Below, in pieces: positions 9,698-19,879 of a stretch of 64,000 bases of DNA (positions are counted from its first letter, which is position 1; every line of letters starts with the position of its first letter). Origin of the DNA: Pelobates cultripes. Its lineage: Eukaryota > Chordata > Amphibia > Anura > Pelobatidae. The notes under the pieces are model-generated. The model was not told the DNA's origin and did no database searches. It worked only from the letters and a program-made list of their open reading frames with translations. The position numbers and the translations under genes are program-made. Where the stretch lies: positions 118,696,753 through 118,760,752 of the forward strand of contig OW240915.1 of the NCBI GenBank assembly GCA_933207985.1, given 5' to 3'.

Positions 9698-10126
9698 CTA
9701 GGAGGTGGTAGGGACGTCGGTTTGCCGGGACAATCCATCGGCATTCCCGTTCTGCTTACTGGGTCGGTAGCTGATGGTGAAGTTATAGGGTTGTAAAGCT
9801 AAACTCCACCGCAGCAGTCTACCATTGTCTCCTGAGACCTGGTTAAGCCAGACAAGTGGATTGTGGTCCGTTATAAGGGAGAACTCCTGTCCGTATAAAT
9901 AGGGGCTCAACTTCTTTAATGCCCAGACCAGGGCTAAACACTCCTTTTCCACTGCCGCATAACTCACTTCCCGAGGTAGTAACTTTGTGCTAAAATATGT
10001 GACGGGGTGCTCTCCTCCATCTTCCCCGACCTGGCTCAGCACAGCCCTCAGTCCATACATGGAAGCATCTGTATGAACGAGAAAACGTTTGTTAGGGACT
10101 GGGGCAGCCAGGACAGGGGCATTCAC
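9698..10126 (-). pseudogene. Gypsy RNase H domain
   Basis: C-terminal 142 residues of Pol. RNase H degrades the RNA strand during reverse transcription. Seen: LVHTDASMYGL with the first acidic residue, PVTYFSTKLLPREVSYAAVEKECLA with the catalytic Glu, YLYGQEFSLITDHNPL with the next Asp, then RLLRWSLALQPYNF and NADGLSR, the hallmark end of vertebrate gypsy polyproteins. The frame is open over the whole domain and ends 73 bp before the polypurine tract. It is separated by a frameshift from the reverse transcriptase fragment 10185-10595, so the polyprotein can no longer be made. As in the Gmr1 group, the element ends here with no integrase downstream. Confidence 0.9.
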
Positions 10127-10184
10127 AAGAGCCTGCTTCAGTGCCTGAAACGCGGCTTCACAAGCTGGAGACCACAGGACATGC

Positions 10185-11020
10185 TTAGTTAGATTCTTTT
10201 TTATCAGGTAAGTCAGGGGTTTGGCAATAGTACTGTAATCCGGGACAAAACGTCAGTAGTACCCTGCTGTCCCCAGGAAGGCCAGCACTAGGTGTGGGCC
10301 AGTTAGCCACTGCCTCTACTTTGGCTGGCTCTGGTCTCTGGCTCCCACACCCTACTCTGTGACCCAGGTACTGGACTTCCGCTATGCCTAGATGGCACTT
10401 GTCTGGTTTCAAGGTCAGGCCGGCGGCCCGAATCTTGTCCAGAACCACCCCTACATGCACCAGGTGTTCTTCCCAGGACTCACTGTAGACCGCAATGTCA
10501 GTCAGGTATGCACACGCAAATTCCTGGAAGCCATCGAGAAGTCTATCCACCATACGCTGGAAGGTAGCCGGAGCATTCTTCATCCCAAATGGCATGACCT
10601 TAAACTGGTATAGGCCAAATGGGGTGACAAATGCTGACTTAGGGATAGCATCCTCGGCCAGGGGGATCTGCCAATAGCCCTTACTATGGTGGTCAGATAG
10701 CGTCCCCTGGCAATACGGTCTAATAACTCGTTTACCCGGGGCATCGGGTAGGCGTCAGTGGTGGTCCGCTCATTGAGCCGCCTGTAATCCACACAGAACC
10801 AGATGGTCTCATCTTTCTTAGGCACTAGGACCACAGGCGAGGCCCAAGGGCTGTCCGAGTGTTCAATGACTCCAAGCCTAGTCATCTCCTGTATCTCCTT
10901 CCGCATTCCTTCTCGGACTGCTTCAGGGATACGATAGGGATTGTACAGGGAGTGTACAGCTTGTGTACAGCTAGGGTAGTGTAGCCTGGTTCTTGGGAGA
11001 ACGTCGCCTGCTTCTCCCAC
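10185..11020 (-). pseudogene. Gypsy reverse transcriptase domain, two frames
   Basis: RNA-directed DNA polymerase of the element. The first frame (11020-10580) shows REGMRKEIQEMTRLGVIEHS, SPWASPVVLVPKKDE, CVDYRRLNERT and DAYPMPRVNELLDRIA. After a frameshift the second (10595-10185) has MPFGMKNAPATFQRMVDRLL, then AYLTDIAVYS and HLGIAEVQYLGHRVG. The catalytic YxDD box reads YLTD, so the first Asp is lost. The palm section between the two frames and the connection to RNase H near 10150-10185 are frameshifted. The N-terminus overlaps the end of the integrase/linker frame (11343-10882), showing that integrase precedes reverse transcriptase in one polyprotein. Confidence 0.92.
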
Positions 11021-12360
11021 AGAAGCTGTCTTGCCTGTACCTTCTCTGTGGGGCTCAGCCGATCCTCTAGCTGTACAAGACTAGTGAGGTCAGTTTGGGG
11101 GTCCTTTTCTAATAAGTCGAGCAGGGGTAAATTCTCTGGGTCATCGGCAGCCGGGGCACACACTGCAGCGACATCTTCTGGACTTTCCTGATACTCCTTC
11201 AGCATATTCATATGAAAGGATCGCTGAATCCTTTCATCTGCCCAGCTGGCTATAAGGTAGGTAGTATCGCATACTTGAGCTACTATCTTATACGGGCCCT
11301 GCCAAAATGCTTGCATCTTGTTCGTCTTCACAGGCTTGAGCACTTAAACCTTTTGCCCAACTTGGAAGACCCGCTGTCGGGCTCCCGGATCATACCACCT
11401 CTTCTGTCTCTCCTGGGCCGCCTGGAGATTCTCCCTTACCATTAGGGACAGTTTCTCCATGCGGTCCCAGAGTTCCAGAACATATGGCACGATGGGGGTT
11501 CCTTCCTGCTCTGTCTCTTCCTCCCAGTGTCCTCTAATGAGATCCAGGGGTCCGCGGACCCGTCTCCCATAGAGTAGCTCAAAGGGAGAGAACCCAGTAG
11601 ATTCCTGGGGCACCTCTCTGTATGCAAATAGCAGATGAGGCAGGAATTGCTCCCAGTCTCTGCAAGTGTCAGTAAAGGTCCTCAACCTTGAGGGTGCCAT
11701 TAAATTGCTCGCAGAGACCGTTAGTCTGTGGTTGATAAGGTGAGCTAAGCAGCGGTTTAATGCCGCACACCTTCCACAGCTGCTAGGTGAGCACAGCGGT
11801 AAACTGAGTTCCCTGGTCGGGAACCCGACCCTAGTAAAAATCTTAACCAGGGCATCAGCCACTGTCTCTGACTCTATATTAGACAGCGCTACTGCCTCTG
11901 GATAACGCGTGGCATAGTCCACCACTGTGAGAATATACTTCTTAACGGATGGACTAGCCCTGGCCAGTGGACCCACAATGTCAACGGCTATGCAGGAAAA
12001 GGGTTCCCCAATGATAGGCATAGATATAAGCCTAGCTTTTGGGTGATCCCCCCGTTTACCTACCCGTTGACATGTGTCACAAGTACTACAATATACCCGC
12101 ACATCTCGGTTGAAATTAGGCCAAAATAAATTTTGAGTGATCCTATGAGCTGTGTGGCGGGAGCCTAGATGTCCAGCTAAAGGCACCACAAGCTGCCGGT
12201 TCTGCGGAGGGGTATTCTGTTTCTGGGACGGTTTAGGGATCCTGTACAGCCTATCCCCCACCCACTCATAACGCTCCCCGTCTACTCCCTCTTCCCCAGC
12301 ATCTGCCCTAGCCCTATACTTCTCCAGGGTCGGGTCCTCCCGGGTTTCCCTCCCGTACAT
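10882..12360 (-). pseudogene. Gypsy integrase with GPY/F module and linker
   Basis: DDE integrase, which joins element DNA to the genome. Seen: zinc-binding HLGSRHTAH and CSTCDTC (HHCC), first catalytic Asp in CIAVDIVGPL, then a frameshift near 11820. In the second frame the DQGTQFT block, an internal TAG and YHPQTNGLCEQFNGTLK supply the second Asp and the Glu. After a return to the first frame come LPHLLFAYREVPQESTGFSPFELLYGR, KRWYDPGAR, the GPY/F module WQGPYKIVAQV (after a stop at 11344) and a linker leading into reverse transcriptase. The placement upstream of reverse transcriptase is the key observation. The protein is inactive because of two frameshifts and stops. Confidence 0.92.
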
Positions 12361-12392
12361 CTCTGGGGTATCCCAGCCTAAGGGGGCCTGAT

Positions 12393-12790
12393 CTAAGGTG
12401 CAAGTCTTACCTGGGTCTCAGCAGCAGGTGGGCCGGTCTCGGTGGCACGGGTCTGGGCACAGGTTGTTACAGTGTTAACCTCGGCGGGACCCATGGGAGC
12501 ATAGGCAGAAACCAGGGGGGCCAAATCATTTCCAAGGAGGACGTCCGCTGGTAAATCCCTCATGATCCCCACATTCACATGTCTAGTGCCCACTCCCGAA
12601 TCCAAATGTACCTGGGCAACGGGTAGGCGAAACACAGTGCCTCTGGATACTCTCAATGCCACAGTGTCTCCAGTGTGTTGGTTCTCAGACACCAAGTGCT
12701 TTTGGAGCAATGTCATGGTTGCACCGGTATCCCGCAGACCACTGACCTCCTTCCCGTTTAATTTGACAAGTTGCCGGTGTTGTTGTCGAA
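12393..12790 (-). pseudogene. Gypsy aspartic protease
   Basis: Retropepsin-type protease that would cut the Gag-Pol polyprotein. On the minus strand the active-site motif DTGATMTLL lies near 12700-12750, preceded in frame by VKLNGKEVSGLR. It is followed by TVALRVSRGTVFRLPVAQVHL and the flap/C-terminal block ADVLLGNDL, where retropepsins usually have a VLxGxDL motif. It lies between the Gag zinc knuckle and integrase. The frame enters from upstream, so the ATG at 12716 is not a true start. A stop at about 12393 separates it from integrase. Confidence 0.85.
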
Positions 12791-12929
12791 TATCCCGGTG
12801 GGCAGCTTGGACAGGGTCTGCCTCGTGCAGGATGCCCCAACATTCCTCCTCCTCTACACAGTGGGCAGCAGGCGGAGGGGGTCGTTGGTTTCCGCTGGTT
12901 GGTCTCCTCCAAGACTGGGCCTGGTTAGC

Positions 12930-13215
12930 ATTATTCAGCGGGCACTCGTTTGTGCCCTAGCTGCTTGCACCCAAAACATCGGATGGGTTGCGAGTAGTCC
13001 CGTAAGTTGAACCGGGGCAGCTGCGGGTTGTTATTAGCTGGAGCGGGTGCTGACGGGTGGTGTGTCGGTGGTTGGTAGATGGTAGCTGCTGGGGGTGCTG
13101 CTTGTTGGTACTTCACTCTGGCAGGAGTCTTACCAATAGCACTGTCCAGTTTACGGGCATCCGTGTACTCGTCTGCCAGGCGAGCTGCTTCATGCAGAGT
13201 GGAGGGTTTACGGTC
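12930..13215 (-). pseudogene. Gypsy Gag, C-terminal part with zinc knuckle
   Basis: Continuation of Gag after the hAT insertion. The minus strand encodes LHEAARLADEYTDARKLD and KTPARVKYQQ, then a Pro-rich spacer and the nucleocapsid zinc knuckle CFGCKQLGH. The last Cys of the CCHC box is reached only in another frame (NECPLNN), so a one-base frameshift lies inside the knuckle near 12955. The knuckle would bind the element RNA. The join to 15525-16169 is collinear once the hAT element and one CCTTACCC copy are removed. Confidence 0.85.
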
Positions 13216-13223
13216 CCTTACCC
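13216..13223. repeat. Left target-site duplication of the hAT element (CCTTACCC)
   Basis: CCTTACCC at 13216-13223 is repeated at 15525-15532, flanking CAGTGGCG...CGCCCCTG ends. An 8-bp duplication with CAG...CTG ends is diagnostic of hAT transposons. Confidence 0.93.
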
Positions 13224-13443
13224 CAGTGGCGTACTAAGGGGGGGGCGGAGGGGGCGGTCCGCCCCGGGTGCCACCAGGGTGGGGGGTGCCATGACCAGGG
13301 GCGCCCCCCCCCCCATGCTGCAGCCGCCCGAGCTGTATTGTCCGGGCGGTGCGTCCATGAGGGCGGACCGCACCGCCCGGGCACAGCCTGAGGAGAGGGG
13401 CTGACAGGAGGGAAGCGCTCAGCGCTCCCTCCTGTCAGCTTCC

Positions 13444-13606
13444 TTTGCTGTAGCGTGGCCGAGCCCTGCAGCATTGATAGTCCGACGGGTACAGAGAGCA
13501 TCTGTCTCTTACGGCACTGAGTGTGCACTTCCTGTTAGTCCGGCTGGGTACAGGAGACAGCTGCTCTCTGTACCCGCGGACTATACAGGGCTCGGCCACG
13601 CTACAG
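13444..13606. repeat. Imperfect hairpin in the hAT element
   Basis: TGTAGCGTGGCCGAGCCCTG at the left and CAGGGCTCGGCCACGCTACA at the right are inverted copies, with inner arms around GTACAGAGAGCA and TGCTCTCTGTAC. A related hairpin sits at 59251-59352, so it is a conserved part of this element family. Confidence 0.88.
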
Positions 13607-13610
13607 GGAG

Positions 13611-14160
13611 GTAGGGGGGAGGGCTGGTGAGAAAGGAGGGGGGGGTTGAGAGAAAGGAGGGGGTGAGAAAGAGAAATGAGGGGGGTGAGAAAGAGGAGAA
13701 AGGGGGGGCAGTGAGAGAAAGGAGGGGTGAGAAGAGGAGAAAGGGGGGGTGAGAAAGAAAGGAGAAAGGGGTGAGAAAGAGAAATGAGGGGGTGAGAAAG
13801 AGGAGAAAAGGTGAGAGAATCGTGAGAGAAATCAGGGGGGTGAGAAAGAGGAGAAAGGAGGGGGTGAGAAAGAGGAGAAGGGGAAGTGAGAAAGGATGAG
13901 AGAGAAAGGAGGGGGGATGAGAGAGAAATTAGGAGGGAGGAAGAGAAATTAGGAGGGAGGGAGAGATATTAGGAGGGGGAAAGAGAAATTAGGGGGGAGA
14001 GAAATTGAAATTAGGAGGGGGGAAAGAGAAATTAGGGGGAGAGAAATTGAAATTAGGAGGGGGGAAGAGAAATTAGGGGGGAGAGAAATTAGGAGGGGGG
14101 GTGAGAAAGAGAAATTGGGAGGAGGAGAAGGAAATTGGAGCGGGAGGAGAGATTGACATT
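13611..14160 (+). repeat. Purine-rich tract (GGGGTGAGAAAGAGAAAT-type)
   Basis: About 550 bp almost free of C on the plus strand, made of degenerate units such as GGGGTGAGAAAGAGGAGAAA. Reverse-strand ORFs rich in Ser, Pro, Leu and Phe here are artefacts of the composition. Confidence 0.92.
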
Positions 14161-14460
14161 CATCACATACACACAATGCACCCCTTGCACACAGAAAAAC
14201 ACACAATGCATTACACACACAGACACACATACACAAGCAATGCAACCGTTACACACAATGCATCCCTTACACACACAGAAACACACAATGCATTCATTAC
14301 ACACACTCAATGCACCCCTTACACACATTCAATGCATCCCATACATACACATACACAGAAACACACCTTGCAGCCCTTACACATACAAACACAGATTCAC
14401 ACAATGCATTCCTTACACACATATCAGGACATCCCTTACACACTCCACCCCCTGTGAACA
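14161..14460 (+). repeat. ACACAATGCA-type simple repeat
   Basis: Repeats of CACACAATGCATCCCTTA and variants. The same type occurs at 60020-60415. All ORFs in it (THTQCTP-type) are artefacts. Confidence 0.9.
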
Positions 14461-15524
14461 AACTCATTGGTGGAACATGAAGGTGGACCCTGGGACCCAG
14501 ACCTTGAGCTGTGTAAAGGACCCCCAAAAAATGGAGCTGCTTCCCGTTCTCCCAGAACATTGATTTTTGTGACCACAGTTACAAACCGCCTCCAGAGAGC
14601 CTGTTCTGCACCAGACCAGTGGAGCCAGACTGCAGCTAGAGCCCATCATCATCCTCATCTGGTTGTAAGTAGGCAATCTAGTATATTATTCGTGGCACTA
14701 AACTCTAATTTACCTCACATTAAAGAAACATTATAGTCCCCAGAACCACTTCAGCTTAATGTAGTGGTTCTGGTGTCTATAGCCTGTCCCTGCAGGCCTT
14801 TTAATGTAAACACGGCGGCACTGCAGCACTGGCGTTAGTTAACATGGCAAATCATATGGGTGGGGCATTGTGATGTCACATGGGGGGGGGGCGGCAAACT
14901 TTACTTTTGCCTAGGGCGGCAAAAATCCTTGCACCGGCCCTGGCTGGAGGGGGCTGTGTGAGCTGTGGCCGCACAGTGTCCCATGGTAGTTAGGGTGCCG
15001 TACAGCTCACACAAGCAAACAGCTGATAATCTGGCCGCACAGAGGAAATGTGTATGTGTGACTGTCTGCCTGTGACTGTGTGTGTGGGACTGTCTGCCTG
15101 TAACTGAGTGTGTGACTGTCTGTCTGTAACTGACTGTGTGACTGTCTGTCTGTAACTGACTGTGTGACTGTCTGCCTGTAAATGTGTGTGTGGGGCTGCA
15201 GGGATTTTGTAGAAGGGGGCGGGGGTTTTGTATTGGGACAGGAGTCTTTATAAGGGGGGATAAGCAGGGGATTTGTGGAAGGGGGTTGCGGGGGTTTTGT
15301 AGACGGGCAGTACAGGATTTGTAGAAGGGGCAGGACAGAGGTTTTGTAGGAGGGGCGGGGCAGGACAAGGGTTTTGTAGGAGGGGCTGACAGCGGTTTTG
15401 CAAAGTTTACAAATTGTAAAAAAAAGAAAACCTTTAACATTTTTTACAGGTTTTTTTTTTTTTGGAGGGGGGGTGCCAAGCACAGGATCCGCCCCGGGTG
15501 CCAAATGCTCTAGGTACGCCCCTG

Positions 15525-16169
15525 CCTTACCCACTCTCTGACGCCTGGGGATACTTTCTCAAAACAATGCTCCAGCAGGAACATCTGCAGCACCTCTTCC
15601 CCGGATACGACTTGACACTCCGCCATCCAGTGGGCAGCTGTGCGGTGTACTTTACATGCCCATTCAACGTAGGAATCCCCAGCTAGTTTGGCGGTGTCTC
15701 TAAACTGCCTCCGGTATGCCTCCGGTGTAACGACATACCTGGAGAGCAAAGCTTCCTTTACAGCCCCATAATCCCCGATCTCCTCATCAGGAATGGCCCG
15801 AAAAGCGTCACTGGCCCGGCCGGATAACTTGCCGGACAATATAGTAACCCAGTCTTCTGGGGGTACCTTGTGTAGCGCACATTGCCGCTCAAAATCAGCA
15901 AGGTACCCATCAATCTCTCCTTCTGTTTCAATGAAGGATTTAAACGCTGTAAACTGTACCTTCTTTTTCTCCACCGGGTTTGCTGGAACTGGGGCTGCTG
16001 CAACACCGATTTGGCGGAGCAGGTTGGCCTCCACAGCTGCTATGACCTGGTCAATGATCTCTGGAGTCGGGTTGGGACCATAATGGGCCAGTCTGATTCT
16101 TACCGCCCGGTCAAAGCTTGCCTCTTCGGGGGTTCTGTCAGCTGTGCTTGGCCCATTGGTTCCATCCAT
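15525..16169 (-). pseudogene. Gypsy Gag, N-terminal part with SCAN-like domain
   Basis: Capsid-forming Gag of the element, ATG at 16169. Residues 1-70 start MDGTNGPSTADRTPEEASFDRAVRIRL. A matrix-like stretch VQFTAFKSFIETEGEIDGYLADFERQCALHKVP follows. Residues 140-215 (YVVTPEAYRRQFRDTAKLAG, DSYVEWACKVHRTAAHWM, VLQMFLLEHCFEKVSPGVREWV) look like a SCAN domain, the vertebrate dimerisation module thought to derive from the capsid C-terminal domain of Gmr1-like gypsy Gag. The frame is intact until the hAT target duplication at 15525-15532. The start lies about 150 bp inside the primer binding site. Gag continues at 13215. Confidence 0.9.
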
Positions 16170-16313
16170 TTCGTTTAATATTTCCTTTTCCTGAGATTTC
16201 TGGCTTGTCTGCCTCTTTGCTCCAGTAAGTCTTTAAGGGTAGCTCTTTTCAACCTTTCAAATGGTATTTCCATTAATCCTGGATGTAGTTGTCTCTCTGG
16301 GCGATGAGGGTCA

Positions 16314-16331
16314 CCCCGTCGCTTGTCACCA
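16314..16331 (-). promoter_or_regulatory. Primer binding site of the gypsy element
   Basis: On the minus strand, two bases after the 5' LTR, the sequence reads TGGTGACAAGCGACGGGG. It begins with the TGG expected to pair with a tRNA 3' CCA. The tRNA species is not identified. Confidence 0.65.
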
Positions 16332-16333
16332 AT

Positions 16334-17214
16334 TGTAACGGCACCCTCGGCATCAAATAGTCAAAACCGCAGTTTAGTTAATCCTCCCCTCTCGCAATTA
16401 CACAAACTTCATTCATATGGACTCCAATCGTATAAACTGCAAGCAGGGGAATGCGCCAACCTCCCGAATGGGACCTGTACGGTTACTCCAACTCTCGAAC
16501 GGTAAACCCACGAATCGCTGCTAACAGCCGAATCAATATATCCTCCAAGCGGCTTACACTTCCCTCAATCAGTTGCTATATGTGTGTAGTAAATCCCCCC
16601 CCCAAAAAACACATAAAAATAAATAATTATACAACTACCGAACATATTCCATTCGTGCAACGTATCCCCATATTCTTAGCGAATAGCGCTCAGATCCCAT
16701 ACGCACAGTTCAATCGCCATGGAGTCAAAGTCTTTTACAATCTTTCGGTATGCGATTGACTCCATGGGAAGGCTATCTGGGTTAAGTCCATTCGTATAGT
16801 CCAAACTCCCGAACGGCCGGTGTTGGCATGCCTTTGTCGGCTGAGAAGGGCGGTCTGTGGTTTTAGCGGTGTTCGGCAGAAAAAGTGTCCGTTTTTAGTT
16901 CCATAGAATTTGTGCCGAACACCGCTGGTCTTTCGCATGGTTTAAAATGGCCGCCGCCTCGTGGCCGACATACGAACGACGACCACCCTCTATTCGCTTA
17001 TAATTAAGAGGTGTCTTCGGTTAACCACAACGTTCTAATTGGGATCAAGAGGTTAACCAGCAGCACACTTCTCTTCTGGGTGGCCGTCCGTTCGGTAAGT
17101 TCATTTGGTAAAAAAGTCAAATAAACGAACAGGGGCATACGGACAGGTAATTGCACGAAAAGAGGCAAAACAGACGAACCAGCAATCTTAGTCTATACAG
17201 ATGGATCTGTCACA
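16334..17214 (-). repeat. 5' LTR of the gypsy element (shortened form)
   Basis: 881 bp, TGTAACGGC...CTGTCACA, flanked on the right by GGAAC (17215-17219). Compared with the LTR at 8465-9624 it lacks about 245 bp near 16605 and about 26 bp near 16670. The remaining parts align with few substitutions. Confidence 0.93.
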
Positions 17215-18939
17215 GGAACCGTATCAAATGCCTTGGCAAAATCCAAGTAGATCATTTCCACTGCAACACCCTGATCTATATTTCTACTTACTTCTTCGTA
17301 GAAAGGAATTAGGTTAGTTTGACATGACCTATGTTTCATAAAACCATGCTGATTATTGCTAATAACAAAGTTCTTCCCAATGAATTCCTGAATATTATCC
17401 CTTAATAGCCCTTCAAATATTTTCCGAGTCACAGAAGTTAAGCTCACAGGTCTATAATTTCCAGGCAAGGATTTTGAACCCTTTTTAAATATAGGAATGA
17501 CATCTGCCTTCCTCCAATCCTCCGGTACAATACCTGAAACAAAAGAATCTTGAAAAATTAAACACAGAGGTTCGATTATTTCCCTACTTAGCTCCTTAAG
17601 TACTCGTGGGTGAATACCGTCAGGCCCCGGGGCTTTATTTACATTAATTTTCTTTAATAGCTGTAGCACCTTGTCTCGAGTTATCCAATCACAAGTTATC
17701 TGCAACTTTTTTGCAGCAATCATTTGCATATCTTTTGCCATAGGATCCTCATTAATATATACTGAAGAAAAATAGTTATTTAAAATTTCTGCCTTTTCCT
17801 GGTCTTCATTAACTAACAGACCAATCTCTGTTTCCAGTGTACCTACACTTTCATTTTTTGTTTTTTTAGTATTGATGTATTTGAAAAACTTTTTAGGGTT
17901 GGTTTTGCATTCTTTGGCTATCAATTTCTCATTTTCTAGTTCAGACACTTTAATTGCCTTTTTGCAAGCATGATTGGCTTCCTTACATCTTAAATAGGAT
18001 TCCTCTGATTTGTCCGATTTAAATGCTTTAAATGCCCTTTTCTTACTTTTAATCTCTTGTTTTACTTCTCTACCAAGCCACATTGGTTTTAATTTGTTTC
18101 TTTTATATTTATTACCTAATGGTACCTACTGGGAAATGTACCTTTCTAATATTTGTTTGAATAGTTTCCATTTATCCTCAGAGTTTTTATCACTAAGGCG
18201 TTTATGACAGTCGATATGTTGTAGAGCTGCCCTAATCTTATTGAAATTAGCTTTTTTTAAATTATACGTTTTAGTATACCCCACGTGCTTTTGCGTTTTT
18301 GAGATTATTTCAAAAATTACCATATTGTGATCACTATTTCCCAAATGCTCCCCTACTTGAATGTCAAAAGATCAACATTGTTTGTTATAACGAGATCCAG
18401 ACAAGCATCCTTTCTAGTTGGTGCTTGTACCAGTTGTGACATAAAGGTGTCATTTAACACATTCAAAAACCTGATTTCCCTTGCTGAAGTACTAGTCCCC
18501 CTGTCCCAATTTATGTCTGGGTAATTAAAATCTCCAATAATTAACGTGTTACCCCGATTTGCAGCTTTTCCAATTTGCTCTAACAGCTGTTCTTCTTCAT
18601 TAATATTTATATTAGGTGGTTTATAACATATCCCAACCAATAATTGTTTGCCTTTGTTTGCCCCAAGCAGATATCTACCCATAAAGCTTCCACATTTTCC
18701 TTGTCACACTCCACATGCCTAAGATTTGACTTTAACTCGTGGTTGACATACAAACATACCCCACCACCCTTCTTGTTTTTCCTATCTGTACTAAATAACA
18801 TGTACCCATTTAAGTTAACTGCCCAGTCATGTGTCTCATCCCACCATGTTTCTGTTATGTCTATTATATCATATTGTTTAGTGTATGCTATTGCCTCTCG
18901 TTCCCCCATTTTGTTATATAGGCTCCTTGCATTAGTAAG
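17215..18939 (-). pseudogene. CR1 LINE ORF2: endonuclease and reverse transcriptase (middle piece)
   Basis: Minus-strand CR1 ORF2, which nicks the target and copies LINE RNA there. Reading down from 18939: the endonuclease start NARSLYNKMGEREAIAYTK, ETWWDETHDW, GGGVCLYVN and VEALWVDI; then ICYKPPN and the catalytic IIGDFNYPDINW (18353-18682). After more frameshifts comes the 296-codon frame 18083-17193 with the linker KKFFKYINTKK, the reverse transcriptase blocks NKAPGPDGIHPRVLKEL, PEDWRKADVIPIFKKG, NYRPVSLTS and QHGFMKHRSCQTNL, and YLDFAKAFDTVP. It ends at the gypsy insertion at 17215 and resumes at 8464. Upstream it is cut by the Penelope-like insertion at 18940; the ORF2 start lies at 21105-21190. 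Confidence 0.9.
18924..18939. repeat. 16-bp target-site duplication of the Penelope-like insertion
   Basis: TCCTTGCATTAGTAAG at 18924-18939 recurs exactly at 21089-21104. In the CR1 frame it encodes the LTNARS segment, and only one copy is needed for collinearity. Confidence 0.95.
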
Positions 18940-19664
18940 AAACAAATAGACAAAAAGAAAGAAAGGTAAGGGTGCGCCTGAATGAATAAATATAACAGAT
19001 ATATAAAATATAAAATATAGAATAAGATAAATGAAATAAAAGTCCAGAGCACTTATCAAATGTCCGTTATAGTAGTTTCTCCTTGTAGAGATAACAAATC
19101 TTTGGGACGTCAGACGGGGTTGAGACTTCACAGTGATGTACTTGAATCCGGTGAGGTACGTATATAAAAGAAAAACAGAAAAAAGGGAAAACTCCAATGG
19201 TACAGTATATCAATCACAGTGTAAATATTGGAATAGTGTAAATAGTCCTACTCACACTTTTTGGAGCTAAAATTTAGCTCCAATATATGCGCGTGAAGTG
19301 GAATGATCCCCACTCATGGATATGTAGAGTAGTGCTTTGATTGGAGAATTCTAGGTCCGTGTTCGGTGTTCCAATCAGTTTAACCCAAAATTGAGAGAAT
19401 AAAAGAATAGTGCTCTCTGTTTGTAATATAAAATGGTGGTATATAGAAAATTACTTACACAGTATGGGGCAGATTTGTACTGCTCAGTGTAGGCGCTTAG
19501 GTGGTATAATCCCCACCTCTGGATTCTTTCAATTCTTTGTAGATGTAGGTCAGGTGCAGGTATTTATAAAATAAAATAAAATAAATATAAAGAAAATGGC
19601 AATAAAAATATTTTATGCCAAATAAAATTCTTTATTAGAAATAAATAAAATAAATACTAGTAAT

Positions 19665-19710
19665 ATCTAGACGCGTTTCGCCTCAAAAGGCTTCTTCAAG
19701 TAGATAGTTA
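19665..19710 (-). ncRNA. Hammerhead-like motif in the left Penelope arm
   Basis: The minus strand reads TTGAAGAAGCC, TTTTGA, GGCGAAACGCGTC. This resembles the CUGANGA - stem II (GCC/GGC) - GAAA core of the hammerhead ribozymes known in Penelope terminal repeats. The first core base is U rather than C, and there is an extra A before stem II, so activity is doubtful. An inverted copy is at 20259-20305. Confidence 0.45.
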
Positions 19711-19879
19711 TAAAGGAAGGCACACCTGACATACAAGGGTTTATATAACATACAGTACTTCTATGGAAATTTGAAATTCCCGCCAGAATGACGTCATTGG
19801 AATATTGTATATTTTATATTTAAGCAAAATAAGAGTAAAAGGTATATTTATAAAATATAAGGAGGTATAGTATCAATAT

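Larger units (their letters stand above)
13224..15524. mobile_element. Non-autonomous hAT element inside gypsy gag
   Basis: 2301 bp, starting CAGTGGCGTAC and ending GTACGCCCCTG, with an 8-bp CCTTACCC duplication. No transposase frame is present. The contents are a GC-rich hairpin (13444-13606), a long purine tract, an ACACAATGCA-type simple repeat, a module shared with the element at 59096-60939, and TGTGTGACTGTCTG repeats (15050-15190). A second hAT-like end (GGCGGCAAAAATCCTTGCAC...CCCTG) occurs at about 14910-14942, which suggests one hAT element nested in another. The inner left end is not resolved. Confidence 0.88.
8465..17214 (-). mobile_element. Ty3/gypsy retrotransposon with integrase before reverse transcriptase (Gmr1-like)
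   Basis: An 8.75-kb LTR element on the minus strand, bounded by TGT...ACA LTRs and a 5-bp GGAAC duplication, inserted into a CR1 LINE. The order on the coding strand is gag (16169 down to about 12940), protease (about 12760), integrase (12360), reverse transcriptase (11020) and RNase H (10126). Standard gypsy elements have integrase last. Integrase first is known from the Gmr1 group of deuterostome gypsy elements, which are also the inferred source of the vertebrate SCAN domain. All genes carry frameshifts or altered catalytic residues, and a hAT element splits gag. By eye about 16 mismatches separate the LTRs over roughly 545 bases. Confidence 0.93.

Noticed and set aside
13057..13528. Overlapping ORFs in the GC-rich start of the hAT element
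   Set aside because: They cross the hAT boundary at 13224 and have low-complexity translations.
14101..14563. ORFs of THTQCTP and CVCVCNA composition
   Set aside because: Translations of the ACACAATGCA repeat; the same happens at 60002-60416.
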